A stretch of DNA of 15,450 nt from Mariniphaga sp964624645 (GCA_964624645.1 CAZVAD010000062.1:1-15450); one strand, 5' to 3'. Shown: positions 1-15,067, numbered from the stretch's first letter. Translations and numbers: made by a program. Notes: generated by a model from the letters alone, not told the origin.

Positions 1-343
1 AAAGTTAAAAATTAACCTGAAAGTAATATTCAGTTGCTGTTGAAAATAAAAAAAAATATCTGAAGAGAAACTTGTTCGCTTTATCTGATTTTTAGGATTA
101 TTGCAGCCAATTTATCCGGCAACAATTGGTTGGCATAGAGATTTGTAGCAGAAAGGCGGCAGGCAGGTTTTCGTTTCTTTGTGATTTTGTGTTTAATGCG
201 TCAGGGAAATTTTGTGGATAAAAAGATTTTCCCGGATTCAATGCCGGTCAGAAAAACAAAACCTTCTGTTTTTCCGTTGAATTACCTCTGTGAACACCAT
301 GGAACTGAAAAAATAAGTTTATGTATTTTTGCAAAAATTATTG
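1..343. other. Upstream region without a convincing gene
   Basis: No open frame here looks like a protein. The longest, starting near 181, encodes about 60 residues with no recognisable motif and overlaps the start of the peptidase gene. Two weak inverted repeats are visible: CCAATT/AATTGG at 107-112 and 124-129, and an A/T-rich one, AAAAACA/TGTTTTT, at 252-258 and 267-273. The second is followed by no further T run, so it is at best a poor terminator for a gene left of the window. The only signal I would use is the promoter box at 324-331. I see no tRNA or riboswitch pattern. Confidence 0.6.
324..331 (+). promoter_or_regulatory. Bacteroidetes-type -7 box (TATTTTTG) before the aminopeptidase
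   Basis: TATTTTTG matches the TAnnTTTG -7 consensus of Bacteroidetes sigma-ABfr promoters. It lies 12 bases before the ATG at 344, so transcription would begin only a few bases before the start codon. I find no TTG at the usual -33 distance, so the call rests on the -7 box alone. Confidence 0.4.
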
Positions 344-1762
344 ATGATGATACCAAAAATTGAAATAGCAGCACAAATAAAGCCGCATACCTCAACAGCC
401 GCAATATTCAGCGATTTTGACGTGCTTTCTTCATTCCCGGAAACCGATCCGGATTATCTGAAAGAAAAACTGGAAAAAGCATCGGAGTGGACATTCTACA
501 GGCAGCCCCAGGTTTTCTTTTTCCATAAAGTCAACGAAGAAAAAGAGCTTTGGCATCAAATGGAGATAGCCCGAAAAGCCGGTTCCAAATTTTTTGATGT
601 ACTGAAAGCCGAAAAAATAACAACTGTTCAGATAATCGGGAAAACGTCCGAAAGCCTGATTTTGCCGTTTTTGGAAGGGCTGCTGCTTTCTGCCTATTCA
701 TTTTCAAAGTATAAAAAGGAGAAGGATGATTTCACCTTATCCAAAATAGAATTACTTGAAGAACAGGTGACTGATGCACAGCTTGCTGAATTGAAAAACG
801 TGATGGAAGCCGTATTTCTTGCACGGAATCTGGTCAACGAGCCGCTCTCTTACCTGACTGCCGTTCAGTTTTCGAAAGAGATGGAAAAAATGGGAAATGA
901 ATCCGGGTTCTCCGTAAAGGTACTTGACAAAGCAGCGCTTGAAGCGTTGGGCATGGGCGGATTGCTTGCTGTGAACCAGGGGAGCATTGACCCGCCGACA
1001 TTCACCGTTATGGAATGGAAGCCTGAAAATGCCAAAAATCCGCAGCCGGTGGTGCTTGTGGGAAAGGGGGTGGTTTATGACACCGGCGGCCTCAGCCTGA
1101 AACCCACGGCAAAATCCATGGATTACATGAAATGCGACATGGGCGGCGGCGCTGTTGTTGCGGCAACACTTTATGCCGCAGCAAAAAACAGGCTTCCGCT
1201 CCATTTAGTCGGGTTGGTTCCGGCAACCGACAACCGCCCGGATGGAAACGCTTACGTTCCCGGTGATATCATTACCATGCTCGACGGAACCACCGTGGAA
1301 ATCAAAAATACAGACGCCGAAGGCCGCTTACTGCTTGCCGATGCGCTGACTTATGCTAAAAGATACAATCCGCAGCTGGTCATTGATGTGGCAACGCTCA
1401 CCGGTTCTGCCGGAATCATTGCCGGTTCCCATGGAATTGTCGGCATGGGAAACAGCAGCAGCCATCTTGAAAAGCTGAAACAGGCCGGGCAGCAGGTTTA
1501 CGAACGGATCATCGAAGTGCCTTTGTGGGAAGAATACGCCAGGCCGCTGAAATCATCCGTTGCCGATTTGAATAATCTGGGAACACGGGAAGCGCAGACC
1601 TCCATCGCCGGAAAATTTCTTGAACATTTTACCGGTTATCCGTGGTTGCACTTAGATATTGCCGGAGTGGCTTTCCTGCATGAAAGGAGTGACTACCTTC
1701 CGGCAGGCGGAACAGGCTTTGGCGTCCGGTTGCTTTGCCGGTTTTTGAAAACATTCAATTAA
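344..1762 (+). CDS. M17-family leucyl aminopeptidase (cytosolic metallopeptidase)
   Basis: This enzyme removes N-terminal amino acids from peptides in the cytoplasm, using two divalent metal ions. Counting from the ATG at 344 (472 aa), the C-terminal catalytic half carries the M17 set. GKGVVYDTGGLSLK spans about 240-253 (K241, D246, K253), D265 follows in KCDMGGG, and the signature NTDAEGRL is at 322-329 (D324, E326, R328). These correspond to K270, D275, K282, D293, D352, E354 and R356 of E. coli PepA. The N-terminal 150 or so residues are the poorly conserved regulatory domain. No signal peptide is seen. The frame also opens at a TTG at 329, but that codon lies inside the promoter box, so I chose ATG 344; ATG 347 is equally possible. 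PepA and PepB types are not separated here, so I give no symbol. It has its own promoter box and is followed by a 54-base gap to pdxA. Confidence 0.93.
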   Translation: MMIPKIEIAAQIKPHTSTAAIFSDFDVLSSFPETDPDYLKEKLEKASEWTFYRQPQVFFFHKVNEEKELWHQMEIARKAGSKFFDVLKAEKITTVQIIGKTSESLILPFLEGLLLSAYSFSKYKKEKDDFTLSKIELLEEQVTDAQLAELKNVMEAVFLARNLVNEPLSYLTAVQFSKEMEKMGNESGFSVKVLDKAALEALGMGGLLAVNQGSIDPPTFTVMEWKPENAKNPQPVVLVGKGVVYDTGGLSLKPTAKSMDYMKCDMGGGAVVAATLYAAAKNRLPLHLVGLVPATDNRPDGNAYVPGDIITMLDGTTVEIKNTDAEGRLLLADALTYAKRYNPQLVIDVATLTGSAGIIAGSHGIVGMGNSSSHLEKLKQAGQQVYERIIEVPLWEEYARPLKSSVADLNNLGTREAQTSIAGKFLEHFTGYPWLHLDIAGVAFLHERSDYLPAGGTGFGVRLLCRFLKTFN

Positions 1763-1774
1763 AATGTAACTTTA
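1744..1774 (+). promoter_or_regulatory. Candidate promoter for pdxA (TTTG-N19-TAACTTTA)
   Basis: TTTG at 1744-1747, inside the last codons of the peptidase gene, is separated by 19 bases from TAACTTTA at 1767-1774. This fits the Bacteroidetes -33/-7 arrangement (TTTG, about 17-23 bases, TAnnTTTG) with one mismatch at the final base. The leader to the ATG at 1817 would be about 35 bases. It would allow pdxA-ruvA-sprA to be transcribed apart from the peptidase. Confidence 0.4.
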
Positions 1775-1816
1775 CGCGCTTATTTTCAACGATTATTCAT
1801 CCTGAAAAACTTTAAA

Positions 1817-2914
1817 ATGTCAAATCCGATTAAAATAGGAATTACGCATGGCGATATAAACGGCATCAGCTATGAGATTATAATGAAAACCCTCATGGAT
1901 GCACGCATCATGGAGATGTGCACGCCCATTGTTTACGGCTCGCCCAAAGTGGCTGCATATTACCGCAAAGTGTTAGGCATCGGTAATATCAGCCTGAATC
2001 ATATCCGTTCTGCAAAGGATGCCGGCCCAAAGCGCGCGCATGTGCTCAACTGTATTGACGACAACATCCGCGTGGAAATAGGAAAATCCACGCCCGAAGC
2101 CGGTGAAGCGTCATTCATGGCGCTTGACAGGGCAGTTACCGATCTTCAGAACGGATGGATTGACGCGTTGGTTACTGCGCCCATCAATAAAGACAACATC
2201 CAGAGCGAAAAATTTAATTTCCCCGGGCATACCGAATTTCTGGCGCAGCGTTTCAAGTCGGGGAATTTTCTGATGCTCATGGTCAGCGAAACCATGAAAG
2301 TCGGAGTGGTTACCACCCATATACCGCTCTCGAAAGTAACGGAACACATCACCAAGGAGGTCATCCTGTCGAAATTGCGTACCATGTCGCAATCGCTGCG
2401 GGAAGATTTTGCCATCACCCGTCCGCGGATTGCCGTTTTTGGACTGAATCCCCATGCCGGTGACAACGGCCTTCTGGGAAGTGAGGAAAATGAAATCATC
2501 ATCCCTGCCATTCAGCAGGCTCAGAAAGAGGGATTGATTGCTCTGGGGCCTTATCCGGCAGATGGTTTTTTCGTTTCGGATAACCACCGGAAATTTGACG
2601 CTATTTTAGCCATGTACCATGACCAGGGACTGATCCCTTTCAAACTGGCTTCTTTTGAACGCGGCGTGAACTACACCGCCGGGCTTCCCGTGGTGCGCAC
2701 ATCGCCTGCACACGGCACAGCCTATACCATTGCAGGAGAGGGCAAAGCATCTCCCGATTCATTCAGGCAATCCCTTTTTCTGGCTATTGATATTTACAAA
2801 AACCGGAAAATTTATGAGGAAATCTCCAAAGACCCGTTGAAAAAATATGATGTTGCGATGAATCAGGAAGATGAGAGCGTTGATATTGAATCGGAAGAGG
2901 GGCAGGATTATTAA
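1817..2914 (+). CDS. pdxA: 4-hydroxythreonine-4-phosphate dehydrogenase PdxA
   Basis: PdxA oxidises 4-phosphohydroxy-L-threonine with NAD(P)+. The product decarboxylates and is condensed by PdxJ into pyridoxine 5'-phosphate, so this gene belongs to the DXP-dependent vitamin B6 pathway in the cytoplasm. The 365-aa product is somewhat longer than E. coli PdxA (329 aa), mostly through an acidic C-terminal tail (about 345-365). The key residues are in place: H138-T139 in GHTEF bind substrate, and the metal ligands are H168 (TTHIPL), H213 (NPHAGDNG) and H268 (YHDQG). These match H136/T137, H166, H211 and H266 of the E. coli enzyme. The N-terminal loop reads GDINGISYE where proteobacterial enzymes have GDPAGIGPE; I recall GDINGI as common in Bacteroidetes. 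It ends 11 bases before the ruvA start, so co-transcription is likely. The ATG has no clear ribosome-binding site. Confidence 0.96.
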   Translation: MSNPIKIGITHGDINGISYEIIMKTLMDARIMEMCTPIVYGSPKVAAYYRKVLGIGNISLNHIRSAKDAGPKRAHVLNCIDDNIRVEIGKSTPEAGEASFMALDRAVTDLQNGWIDALVTAPINKDNIQSEKFNFPGHTEFLAQRFKSGNFLMLMVSETMKVGVVTTHIPLSKVTEHITKEVILSKLRTMSQSLREDFAITRPRIAVFGLNPHAGDNGLLGSEENEIIIPAIQQAQKEGLIALGPYPADGFFVSDNHRKFDAILAMYHDQGLIPFKLASFERGVNYTAGLPVVRTSPAHGTAYTIAGEGKASPDSFRQSLFLAIDIYKNRKIYEEISKDPLKKYDVAMNQEDESVDIESEEGQDY

Positions 2915-2925
2915 AGAATTTGCTT

Positions 2926-3507
2926 ATGTATGAATTTCTCAGGGGAAAAATAGCCGGCCTCAATCCGGCAAGCGTGGTGATAGAAACCGGGGGCATCGGT
3001 TATTTTGTGAATATTTCATTGAACACCTACAGTAAGCTGAGCGGGAAAACGGAAGTTTTGCTGTTTCTGCACCAGGTGGTACGCGATGACGCGCATATTT
3101 TCTACGGATTTGCTGAAAAGGATGAACGGGAACTGTTCCGTAGTCTGATTACCGTGAGCGGCGTTGGGGCTGCCACGGCTATTATGATGCTTTCCTCGCT
3201 TACGCCCGATGAAATTGTGGCTGCAATAACTACCGGAAATACGGATGTGCTGAAAACGGTCAAGGGGATAGGAATAAAAACCGCCCAGCGGATTATTATT
3301 GACCTGAAAGACAAGCTTGGAAAAGTTTCCGAAGGCGCTCAATTTTTATTTCCGGCAGACAATACTCTGCGCAATGAAGCGTTATCTGCTTTAGCCATGC
3401 TGGGATTCGCGAAAAAGGATGCCGGAAAAGTAATCGAAAAAATTATCAGGGAAAATCCTGAAGCGACTGTTGAGCGTGTCATAAAAACAGCATTAAAAAG
3501 GTTATAA
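2926..3507 (+). CDS. ruvA: Holliday junction branch-migration protein RuvA
   Basis: RuvA binds the four-way DNA junction as a tetramer and loads the RuvB motor during recombinational repair. The 193-aa product shows the expected order. An N-terminal OB fold spans about 1-63, with the acidic pin D54-D55 in VVRDDAHIFYGF, equal to E55-D56 in E. coli. Two helix-hairpin-helix motifs follow, ITVSGVGAATA at about 75-85 and VKGIGIKTAQRIIIDLKD at about 112-129. The C-terminal RuvB-binding domain is at about 148-193 (EALSALAMLGF). I chose ATG 2926 because MYEFLRGKI is the typical family start; a TTG two codons upstream (2920) would add only Met-Leu. It lies 11 bases after pdxA and 8 bases before sprA. 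The neighbourhood ruvA-sprA is a recurrent Bacteroidetes order. RuvB and RuvC are not in the window. Confidence 0.96.
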   Translation: MYEFLRGKIAGLNPASVVIETGGIGYFVNISLNTYSKLSGKTEVLLFLHQVVRDDAHIFYGFAEKDERELFRSLITVSGVGAATAIMMLSSLTPDEIVAAITTGNTDVLKTVKGIGIKTAQRIIIDLKDKLGKVSEGAQFLFPADNTLRNEALSALAMLGFAKKDAGKVIEKIIRENPEATVERVIKTALKRL

Positions 3508-3515
3508 AAACTGGG

Positions 3516-10769
<7,254 letters not shown>

Positions 10770-10812
10770 AAAACTAAATTTCTATTTTTAGGCACATTTT
10801 TGATAAATCATT

Positions 10813-11247
10813 ATGGATTTAAGTCTGCTGAATTTTGATACTCCACCTGATTTGATTAATCAGGCGATGAAGCACAGTCTGATAGGCAATATCGGAATTA
10901 CGGTTACTGCGGTTGGTGACGGCGTTGTTGAAGGATATTTGATACTTTCGGAAAAAAACTGCCGCCCCGACGGCATTTTACACGGAGGAACAAATCTTGC
11001 CATGGCCGAAACCCTGGCGGGATTGGGGAGTATGCTGATTATTGACATGAATGAATACAACTCGTATGGCATTCAGGTTTCCGGGAATCATATCGGCGTT
11101 TTGTCCGAAGGGAAAGCGCTGGCAAAAGCAAATATCATCCACCGTGGAAACCGGACCCATATCTGGCACGTGGATATCAAAAGCGAAGAGGGAAGGCTTT
11201 TATCAAGCATCCGGGTTACGAACATGATTTTAAAAAGAAATGCGTGA
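10813..11247 (+). CDS. menI: Hotdog-fold acyl-CoA thioesterase, probable DHNA-CoA hydrolase MenI
   Basis: The 144-aa product is a single hotdog domain of the PaaI/YdiI type. The core motif ILHGGTNLAMAETLAG is at 55-70, with H57, G58-G59 and the catalytic carboxylate E66, equal to E63 of E. coli MenI (YdiI). Further family marks are GNH at 91-93 and RTHIWHVDI at 114-122. As MenI it would hydrolyse 1,4-dihydroxy-2-naphthoyl-CoA to DHNA in menaquinone synthesis. The domain alone does not fix the substrate; the assignment rests on its 8-base overlap with menF and on the menD and menB genes beyond. It begins 43 bases after sprA. A TATTTTTA at 10783-10790 resembles a -7 box but lacks a -33 partner. 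The start codon ATG fits the family length. A general phenylacetyl-CoA-type thioesterase is the main alternative. Confidence 0.85.
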   Translation: MDLSLLNFDTPPDLINQAMKHSLIGNIGITVTAVGDGVVEGYLILSEKNCRPDGILHGGTNLAMAETLAGLGSMLIIDMNEYNSYGIQVSGNHIGVLSEGKALAKANIIHRGNRTHIWHVDIKSEEGRLLSSIRVTNMILKRNA

Positions 11248-12376
11248 TTCAGAAAACTTACCTCTTTTTATCAATAAGCTGCTTGCAAAAAATTGTCCTT
11301 TTGCATTGTGGTCTGCACCCGGAAGCAAATCTCCCGAAATTCTCATCTCAGACAAGGAAAACATTGTCTGTTCCACGCAGTCCGATCACCTGAACAATCT
11401 GGATGGATTCGTTTTTGCGCCCTATGAAAACAGGGAAGAGAGTCCGGCAATTCTCATCCGGCCGGGGATTTATAAAAAAGGGGTGCAGGACATCCTGAAA
11501 ATTGACCTTGATGCCATTCCGCAGCAACCGGCTGAAGAAACTGAACCGGATGCCCGTTCTTTTCTTTCACAGGAAGATTTTTTAGCGGAAGTTGAAGAGG
11601 CCATCCGTGAAATGAAGCGTACAAAACTGGCAAAAGCCATTCTTTCGCGGTTAATTCCGTTTGCCCGGAAAAGCGAGTCGGTGGGCGAAGTTTACATGCA
11701 GTTGATGCAGCAAACGCCCAATGCTTTTGTCTATCTGGTGAATATTCCCGCTTGCAGCCGGAAAACCGGAGCCGCCGGGCTGTGGATGGGCGCCACGCCT
11801 GAAGTTTTGCTTCGCAGCGAAGGAAAAACAATGGAAGTCTTTTCGCTGGCAGGAACGCAGGTGCGGCGTCCGAACCATGAATACGCCTGGCACACCAAGG
11901 AAATTGAGGAACAGGCCTTTGTTTCACGGTATCTGTTAGATGCGTTTTACCGGTTCAGCATTTATCCTTACACTACGCGCGGTCCCGAAACCCTGGAAAG
12001 CGGAAAAGTGGCACATCTGGTTACAAGTTTCCGGTTTGCCGCCAAAAAACTGGAAAAGAACATGGGTGATTTTATTGCTGCGCTGCATCCCACCCCGGCA
12101 GTGTGCGGTTATCCAAAACAGAAGGCGGCGGAATTCATTTCAAAAATTGAAAAACATCCGCGCCGCTACTATACCGGTTATCTTGGCCCCTGGCGGTTAA
12201 ACGGCAATGTGGCGCTGTTTGTGAACCTGCGTTGTATGGAGATCACGCCGGAGCATTATATTTTATATTCCGGGGCGGGAATCACCTCCCGCTCGGTTCC
12301 TGAAAAAGAATGGGAAGAAACCATCCGCAAGGCAGCCACACTGCTTTCGGCCATTGAAACAGTACAAAACCGATGA
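11240..12376 (+). CDS. menF: Isochorismate synthase MenF
   Basis: This enzyme isomerises chorismate to isochorismate with Mg2+, the first committed step of classical menaquinone synthesis. The 378-aa product has a divergent N-terminal third and a well-conserved chorismate-binding domain. Visible marks are K132 in LAKAILSR (the water-activating lysine, K190 in E. coli MenF), GATPEVLL with E188 (general acid, E240), SLAGTQ at 202-207, KEIEEQ at 220-225 (Mg ligand region), ALHPTPAVCGYPK at 281-293, YTGYLGPW at 311-318, and GAGITSRSVPEKEWEE at 345-360 with the second Mg-binding glutamate. Anthranilate and aminodeoxychorismate synthases share this fold, but the men context and the lysine favour isochorismate synthase. 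It overlaps menI by 8 bases and menD by 4 (ATGA), which points to translational coupling. Confidence 0.93.
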   Translation: MRDSENLPLFINKLLAKNCPFALWSAPGSKSPEILISDKENIVCSTQSDHLNNLDGFVFAPYENREESPAILIRPGIYKKGVQDILKIDLDAIPQQPAEETEPDARSFLSQEDFLAEVEEAIREMKRTKLAKAILSRLIPFARKSESVGEVYMQLMQQTPNAFVYLVNIPACSRKTGAAGLWMGATPEVLLRSEGKTMEVFSLAGTQVRRPNHEYAWHTKEIEEQAFVSRYLLDAFYRFSIYPYTTRGPETLESGKVAHLVTSFRFAAKKLEKNMGDFIAALHPTPAVCGYPKQKAAEFISKIEKHPRRYYTGYLGPWRLNGNVALFVNLRCMEITPEHYILYSGAGITSRSVPEKEWEETIRKAATLLSAIETVQNR

Positions 12377-14040
12377 TTTCAGACAAAAAACATATTCGCC
12401 GGCTTGCCGCTATTCTTCATGCCAAGGGCATCGAAGATGTTGTCATTTCCCCTGGCTCGCGCAACGGGCCGTTGGTGCACACGTTTGTCAACAGCGGGAA
12501 GTTCAATTGCCGGAGTATTGTTGACGAACGGAGCGCCGGTTATTTTGCCCTTGGCCTGGCTCAGGCCGTGCAAAAGCCCGTGGCATTGGTCTGCACTTCG
12601 GGAACAGCCGCACTCAATCTGGCGCCCGCAATGGCGGAAGCGTTCTATCAGAATATTCCGCTGATTGCGCTGACGGCAGACAGGCCGGAATACCGGACAG
12701 ACCAGGGAGAAAACCAAACCATCAGGCAGAAAAATATTTTCAGCGCTTTTTGTAAAATGGAGATCACACTTCCGTTGGAAGAAACCGAAAAAGTGCTCTG
12801 GCATGCCGGGCGGCTGATTAATGAAGCGCTGAACATTGCCGTTGATGGAGCGCCCGGGCCGGTGCATATCAACATTCCGCTGGAAGAGCCGCTGCATACG
12901 CTGACGGACGAAGCGCTGCCCCAACCCAAAATTATCCGGCTCACGGAGACGAAATCCGTTTTGACAGAAAACGAAATGCAAAACCTGACGGAAATATTTG
13001 ACCGGTCGGAGAAGATTTTAATCCTTATGGGGCAGGGCAGGGCAAATGCTCAGTTAGAAGAAATTTTAGCTGCATGGGCAGAAAAAACCGGCGTTGTCGT
13101 GTTGCATGAGCAGCTGGCAAACCTGAGCCATCCGTTGTTTTGCAGCAATCCTGAGATAGTGATTGCTTCACTGAATGACACAATAAAAGCAGATTTTCAG
13201 CCCGATTTGGTTATCTCCGCCGGTGGCGCTTTTGTTTCCGGGAATCTCCGCAAGTTTCTGCGCAAGAATCCGCCTGAAGAGCACTGGCATCTCGATTTGT
13301 CCAATCGCTATTATGACACCTATCAATCGCTGACGCGGCTTATCCGTATGGAGCCGGCAGATTTTTTTGGACAGATTTTCCAAAGGGTTTCAGCTAAAAA
13401 AAGAGTCTTCCATCAGCGTTGGAAAGAAAGGGAAAGGCAGATTTTCCGTTTGCGGAATGCATTTGTTTCCGGGGCGGAGTTTTGTGATTTTACTGTTTTT
13501 CAGCAATTGCTGAAAAATGTTCCGGAAAACTCGGTGTTGCATCTTGGAAACAGTTCGCCGATGCGCTATGCGCTGCTGTGCGAAATGGTAAACCATGTTG
13601 AATATTTCGGTAACCGCGGCACCAGCGGAATTGACGGCTCCCTCTCAACCGCTGTCGGTTTTGCTTCGGAATCCCCAAAGCTGAATACCATCATTTTGGG
13701 CGATCTCTCTTTTTTCTACGATTCCAATGCGTTGTGGAACAACTATGTGAAGGACAATCTGCGCATTGTCGTTATTCACAATGGTGGCGGAAACATTTTC
13801 AGTATGCTCAAAGGGCCTGNNNNNNNNNNNNNNNNNNNNNNNNNNNNNNNNNNNNNNNNNNNNNNNNNNNNNNNNNNNNNNNNNNNNNNNNNNNNNNNNN
13901 NNNNNNNNNNNNNNNNNNNTGAAATTATCAATTTGAACAAAACCGGCGGGCCGTTCTTTTATAGTTTTGTTCAGCATACGATAAATCCTGAATTCAGTTC
14001 AGGGTTTTTGATTGAAAAAATTAAAATTATCATAAAATGA
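12373..14040 (+). CDS. menD: 2-succinyl-5-enolpyruvyl-6-hydroxy-3-cyclohexene-1-carboxylate synthase MenD, with an assembly gap
   Basis: MenD is a thiamine-diphosphate enzyme that decarboxylates 2-oxoglutarate and adds the succinyl carbanion to isochorismate (SEPHCHC synthase). The N-terminal part is clear: SPGSRNGPL at about 26-34, the catalytic glutamate E52 in VDERSAGYFALGLA, TSGTAALNL, ALTADRPEYR and GENQTIRQ. The ThDP-binding segment is GDLSFFYD at 443-450 with NGGGNIF at 470-476. Directly after this, 100 N mask about 34 nominal codons. The 39 codons past the gap, down to the TGA at 14038-14040, do not resemble the MenD C-terminus as I know it (usually ILEVFTP...N..IL..Y). The end coordinate is therefore the formal one; the true stop may lie in the gap or in another frame. 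The start overlaps menF by 4 bases, and the formal stop overlaps menB by 4. Confidence 0.9.
   Translation: MISDKKHIRRLAAILHAKGIEDVVISPGSRNGPLVHTFVNSGKFNCRSIVDERSAGYFALGLAQAVQKPVALVCTSGTAALNLAPAMAEAFYQNIPLIALTADRPEYRTDQGENQTIRQKNIFSAFCKMEITLPLEETEKVLWHAGRLINEALNIAVDGAPGPVHINIPLEEPLHTLTDEALPQPKIIRLTETKSVLTENEMQNLTEIFDRSEKILILMGQGRANAQLEEILAAWAEKTGVVVLHEQLANLSHPLFCSNPEIVIASLNDTIKADFQPDLVISAGGAFVSGNLRKFLRKNPPEEHWHLDLSNRYYDTYQSLTRLIRMEPADFFGQIFQRVSAKKRVFHQRWKERERQIFRLRNAFVSGAEFCDFTVFQQLLKNVPENSVLHLGNSSPMRYALLCEMVNHVEYFGNRGTSGIDGSLSTAVGFASESPKLNTIILGDLSFFYDSNALWNNYVKDNLRIVVIHNGGGNIFSMLKGPXXXXXXXXXXXXXXXXXXXXXXXXXXXXXXXXXXEIINLNKTGGPFFYSFVQHTINPEFSSGFLIEKIKIIIK
13820..13919. other. Assembly gap of 100 N inside or at the end of menD
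   Basis: A run of exactly 100 N follows codons for IFSMLKGP. Like the gap in sprA it is probably a placeholder of arbitrary size. Homologous MenD proteins have roughly 50 or more residues here before the C-terminal strand, so the true gap is likely longer than shown. Confidence 0.95.
13983..14009 (+). terminator. Hairpin with short T run between the menD gap and menB
   Basis: AAATCCTGAA (13983-13992) pairs with TTCAGGGTTT (13998-14007), with one G-T wobble, across a five-base loop. The T run 14005-14009 overlaps the end of the stem. This looks like an intrinsic terminator or attenuator just 28 bases before the menB ATG. If menD really runs through it, the structure would lie inside coding sequence, which is unusual. 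Seen directly; the function is inferred. Confidence 0.4.
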
Positions 14041-14861
14041 AAAGTACACGCAACTGGGAAACCATCAGGGAATACGAAGATATTTTTTTCGACTATTTTG
14101 ACGGAATCGGGAAAATCACCATCAACCGCGAGCGATACCGGAATGCATTCCGGCCAACGACTGTTAATGAGATGAGCGATGCGCTGAATATTTGCCGTGA
14201 AGATCCGCGGATTCACGTGGTGGTGCTCACCGGCGCCGGTGACAAGGCTTTTTGCTCAGGGGGCGACCAGACCGTCAAGGGCAAGGGGGGATATATTGAC
14301 AAGGATGGAATTCCGCGCCTGAATATCCTGGAGGTGCAGCGCCAGATCCGCAGTATGCCCAAACCGGTGATTGCCATGGTGAACGGCTACGCCATAGGCG
14401 GCGGGCACGTGCTGCATGTGGTATGCGACATCAGCATTGCCAGTGAAAATGCAATTTTCGGGCAAACGGGCCCCAAAGTGGGCAGTTTTGATGCCGGACT
14501 TGGTTCGTCCTATCTTGCTTCCGTTGTCGGGCAGAAAAAAGCCCGCGAAATCTGGTTCATGTGCCGGCAGTATTCGGCAGCCGAAGCGCTGGAAATGGGA
14601 CTGGTGAACCAGGTGGTTCCGTTGGAAGACCTGGAGAATGAAGTGGTGGCGTGGGCTCAAAAAATGCAGGAACACAGCCCCCTGGCGCTGCGTATGCTAA
14701 AACTCGGTCTGAATGCCGAATTGGACGGACAAGTAGGTATTCAGGAGTTTGCCGGAAACGCCACCCTGCTCTACTACCTTACCGAAGAAGCGCAGGAAGG
14801 GAAAAACGCCTTTTTGGAAAAACGAAAACCCGATTTCAAAAAATATCCTAAATTTCCGTAA
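14037..14861 (+). CDS. menB: 1,4-dihydroxy-2-naphthoyl-CoA synthase MenB
   Basis: MenB is a crotonase-fold enzyme that cyclises o-succinylbenzoyl-CoA to DHNA-CoA, the ring-closing step of menaquinone synthesis. The 274-aa product is collinear with E. coli MenB (285 aa). RNWETIREYEDI is at 5-16 and the oxyanion loop FCSGGDQ at 72-78. NGYAIGGGHVLHVVCD spans 116-131 and QTGPKVGSFDAG 143-154, with D152 matching catalytic D163. Y247 in YYLTEEAQEG matches Y258. Gly145 in QTGP marks the bicarbonate-dependent type I enzyme; type II enzymes carry Asp there. The C-terminus KRKPDFKKYPKFP is typical. The ATG overlaps the formal menD stop (ATGA). It is the last gene of the men run in this window; menC, menE and menA do not follow directly. 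A hairpin lies just after the stop. Confidence 0.97.
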   Translation: MKSTRNWETIREYEDIFFDYFDGIGKITINRERYRNAFRPTTVNEMSDALNICREDPRIHVVVLTGAGDKAFCSGGDQTVKGKGGYIDKDGIPRLNILEVQRQIRSMPKPVIAMVNGYAIGGGHVLHVVCDISIASENAIFGQTGPKVGSFDAGLGSSYLASVVGQKKAREIWFMCRQYSAAEALEMGLVNQVVPLEDLENEVVAWAQKMQEHSPLALRMLKLGLNAELDGQVGIQEFAGNATLLYYLTEEAQEGKNAFLEKRKPDFKKYPKFP

Positions 14862-14873
14862 ATCATTTCATTT

Positions 14874-14910
14874 TGCTGTTGCAAAACAGATTTAGAATCT
14901 GGTTTCAGCA
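14874..14910 (+). terminator. Imperfect hairpin after menB, possible terminator
   Basis: CAGATT (14887-14892) and AATCTG (14896-14901) pair perfectly around a TAG loop. The stem extends outward to AAAA/GTTT with one mismatch, and TGCTG/CAGCA (14874-14878, 14906-14910) close the base after a four-base bulge. No T run follows, so it may slow or end transcription of the men operon, or protect its 3' end. It lies 12 bases past the menB stop. Confidence 0.4.
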
Positions 14911-14948
14911 TAACTGTCAATCTGTGTGTGTAATCTATTTAAGGAATA

Positions 14949-15057
14949 ACTAAAAACGGTTGGCGAATGTTGCAGAGTTTATACTGGTGATGTTTGTATA
15001 TCGGGTTAGTAAACAATGAAGTTGTGCTACACTCCAAAACAAAATACTAAAAACAGT
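14949..15057. repeat. Direct 12-bp repeat framing an unexplained intergenic segment
   Basis: ACTAAAAACGGT (14949-14960) recurs as ACTAAAAACAGT (15046-15057), 11 of 12 bases identical, 97 bases apart. The segment between has no gene and no clear hairpin. The whole 14862-15114 interval is visibly richer in A+T than the men genes and separates them from a toxin pseudogene. It could be the scar of an inserted element or part of a dispersed intergenic repeat. Chance is possible because the unit is A-rich. Confidence 0.4.
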
Positions 15058-15067
15058 AATACAAACA

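Noticed and set aside
107..129. Inverted repeat CCAATT/AATTGG as a regulatory site
   Set aside because: Only 6 bp arms with an 11-base loop, far from any start codon and not repeated elsewhere; compatible with chance.
181..363. Small plus-strand open frame of 60 codons
   Set aside because: It has no recognisable motif, overlaps the peptidase promoter and start, and its composition looks like random translation.
2920..2925. TTG start for ruvA
   Set aside because: It would add only Met-Leu before the typical MYEF start; ATG 2926 fits the family N-terminus.
14949..15060. Integron attC recombination site
   Set aside because: Motifs resembling GTTAG and AAC occur, but the paired inverted arms required of an attC site are not visible by eye. 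Only the direct repeat is reported.
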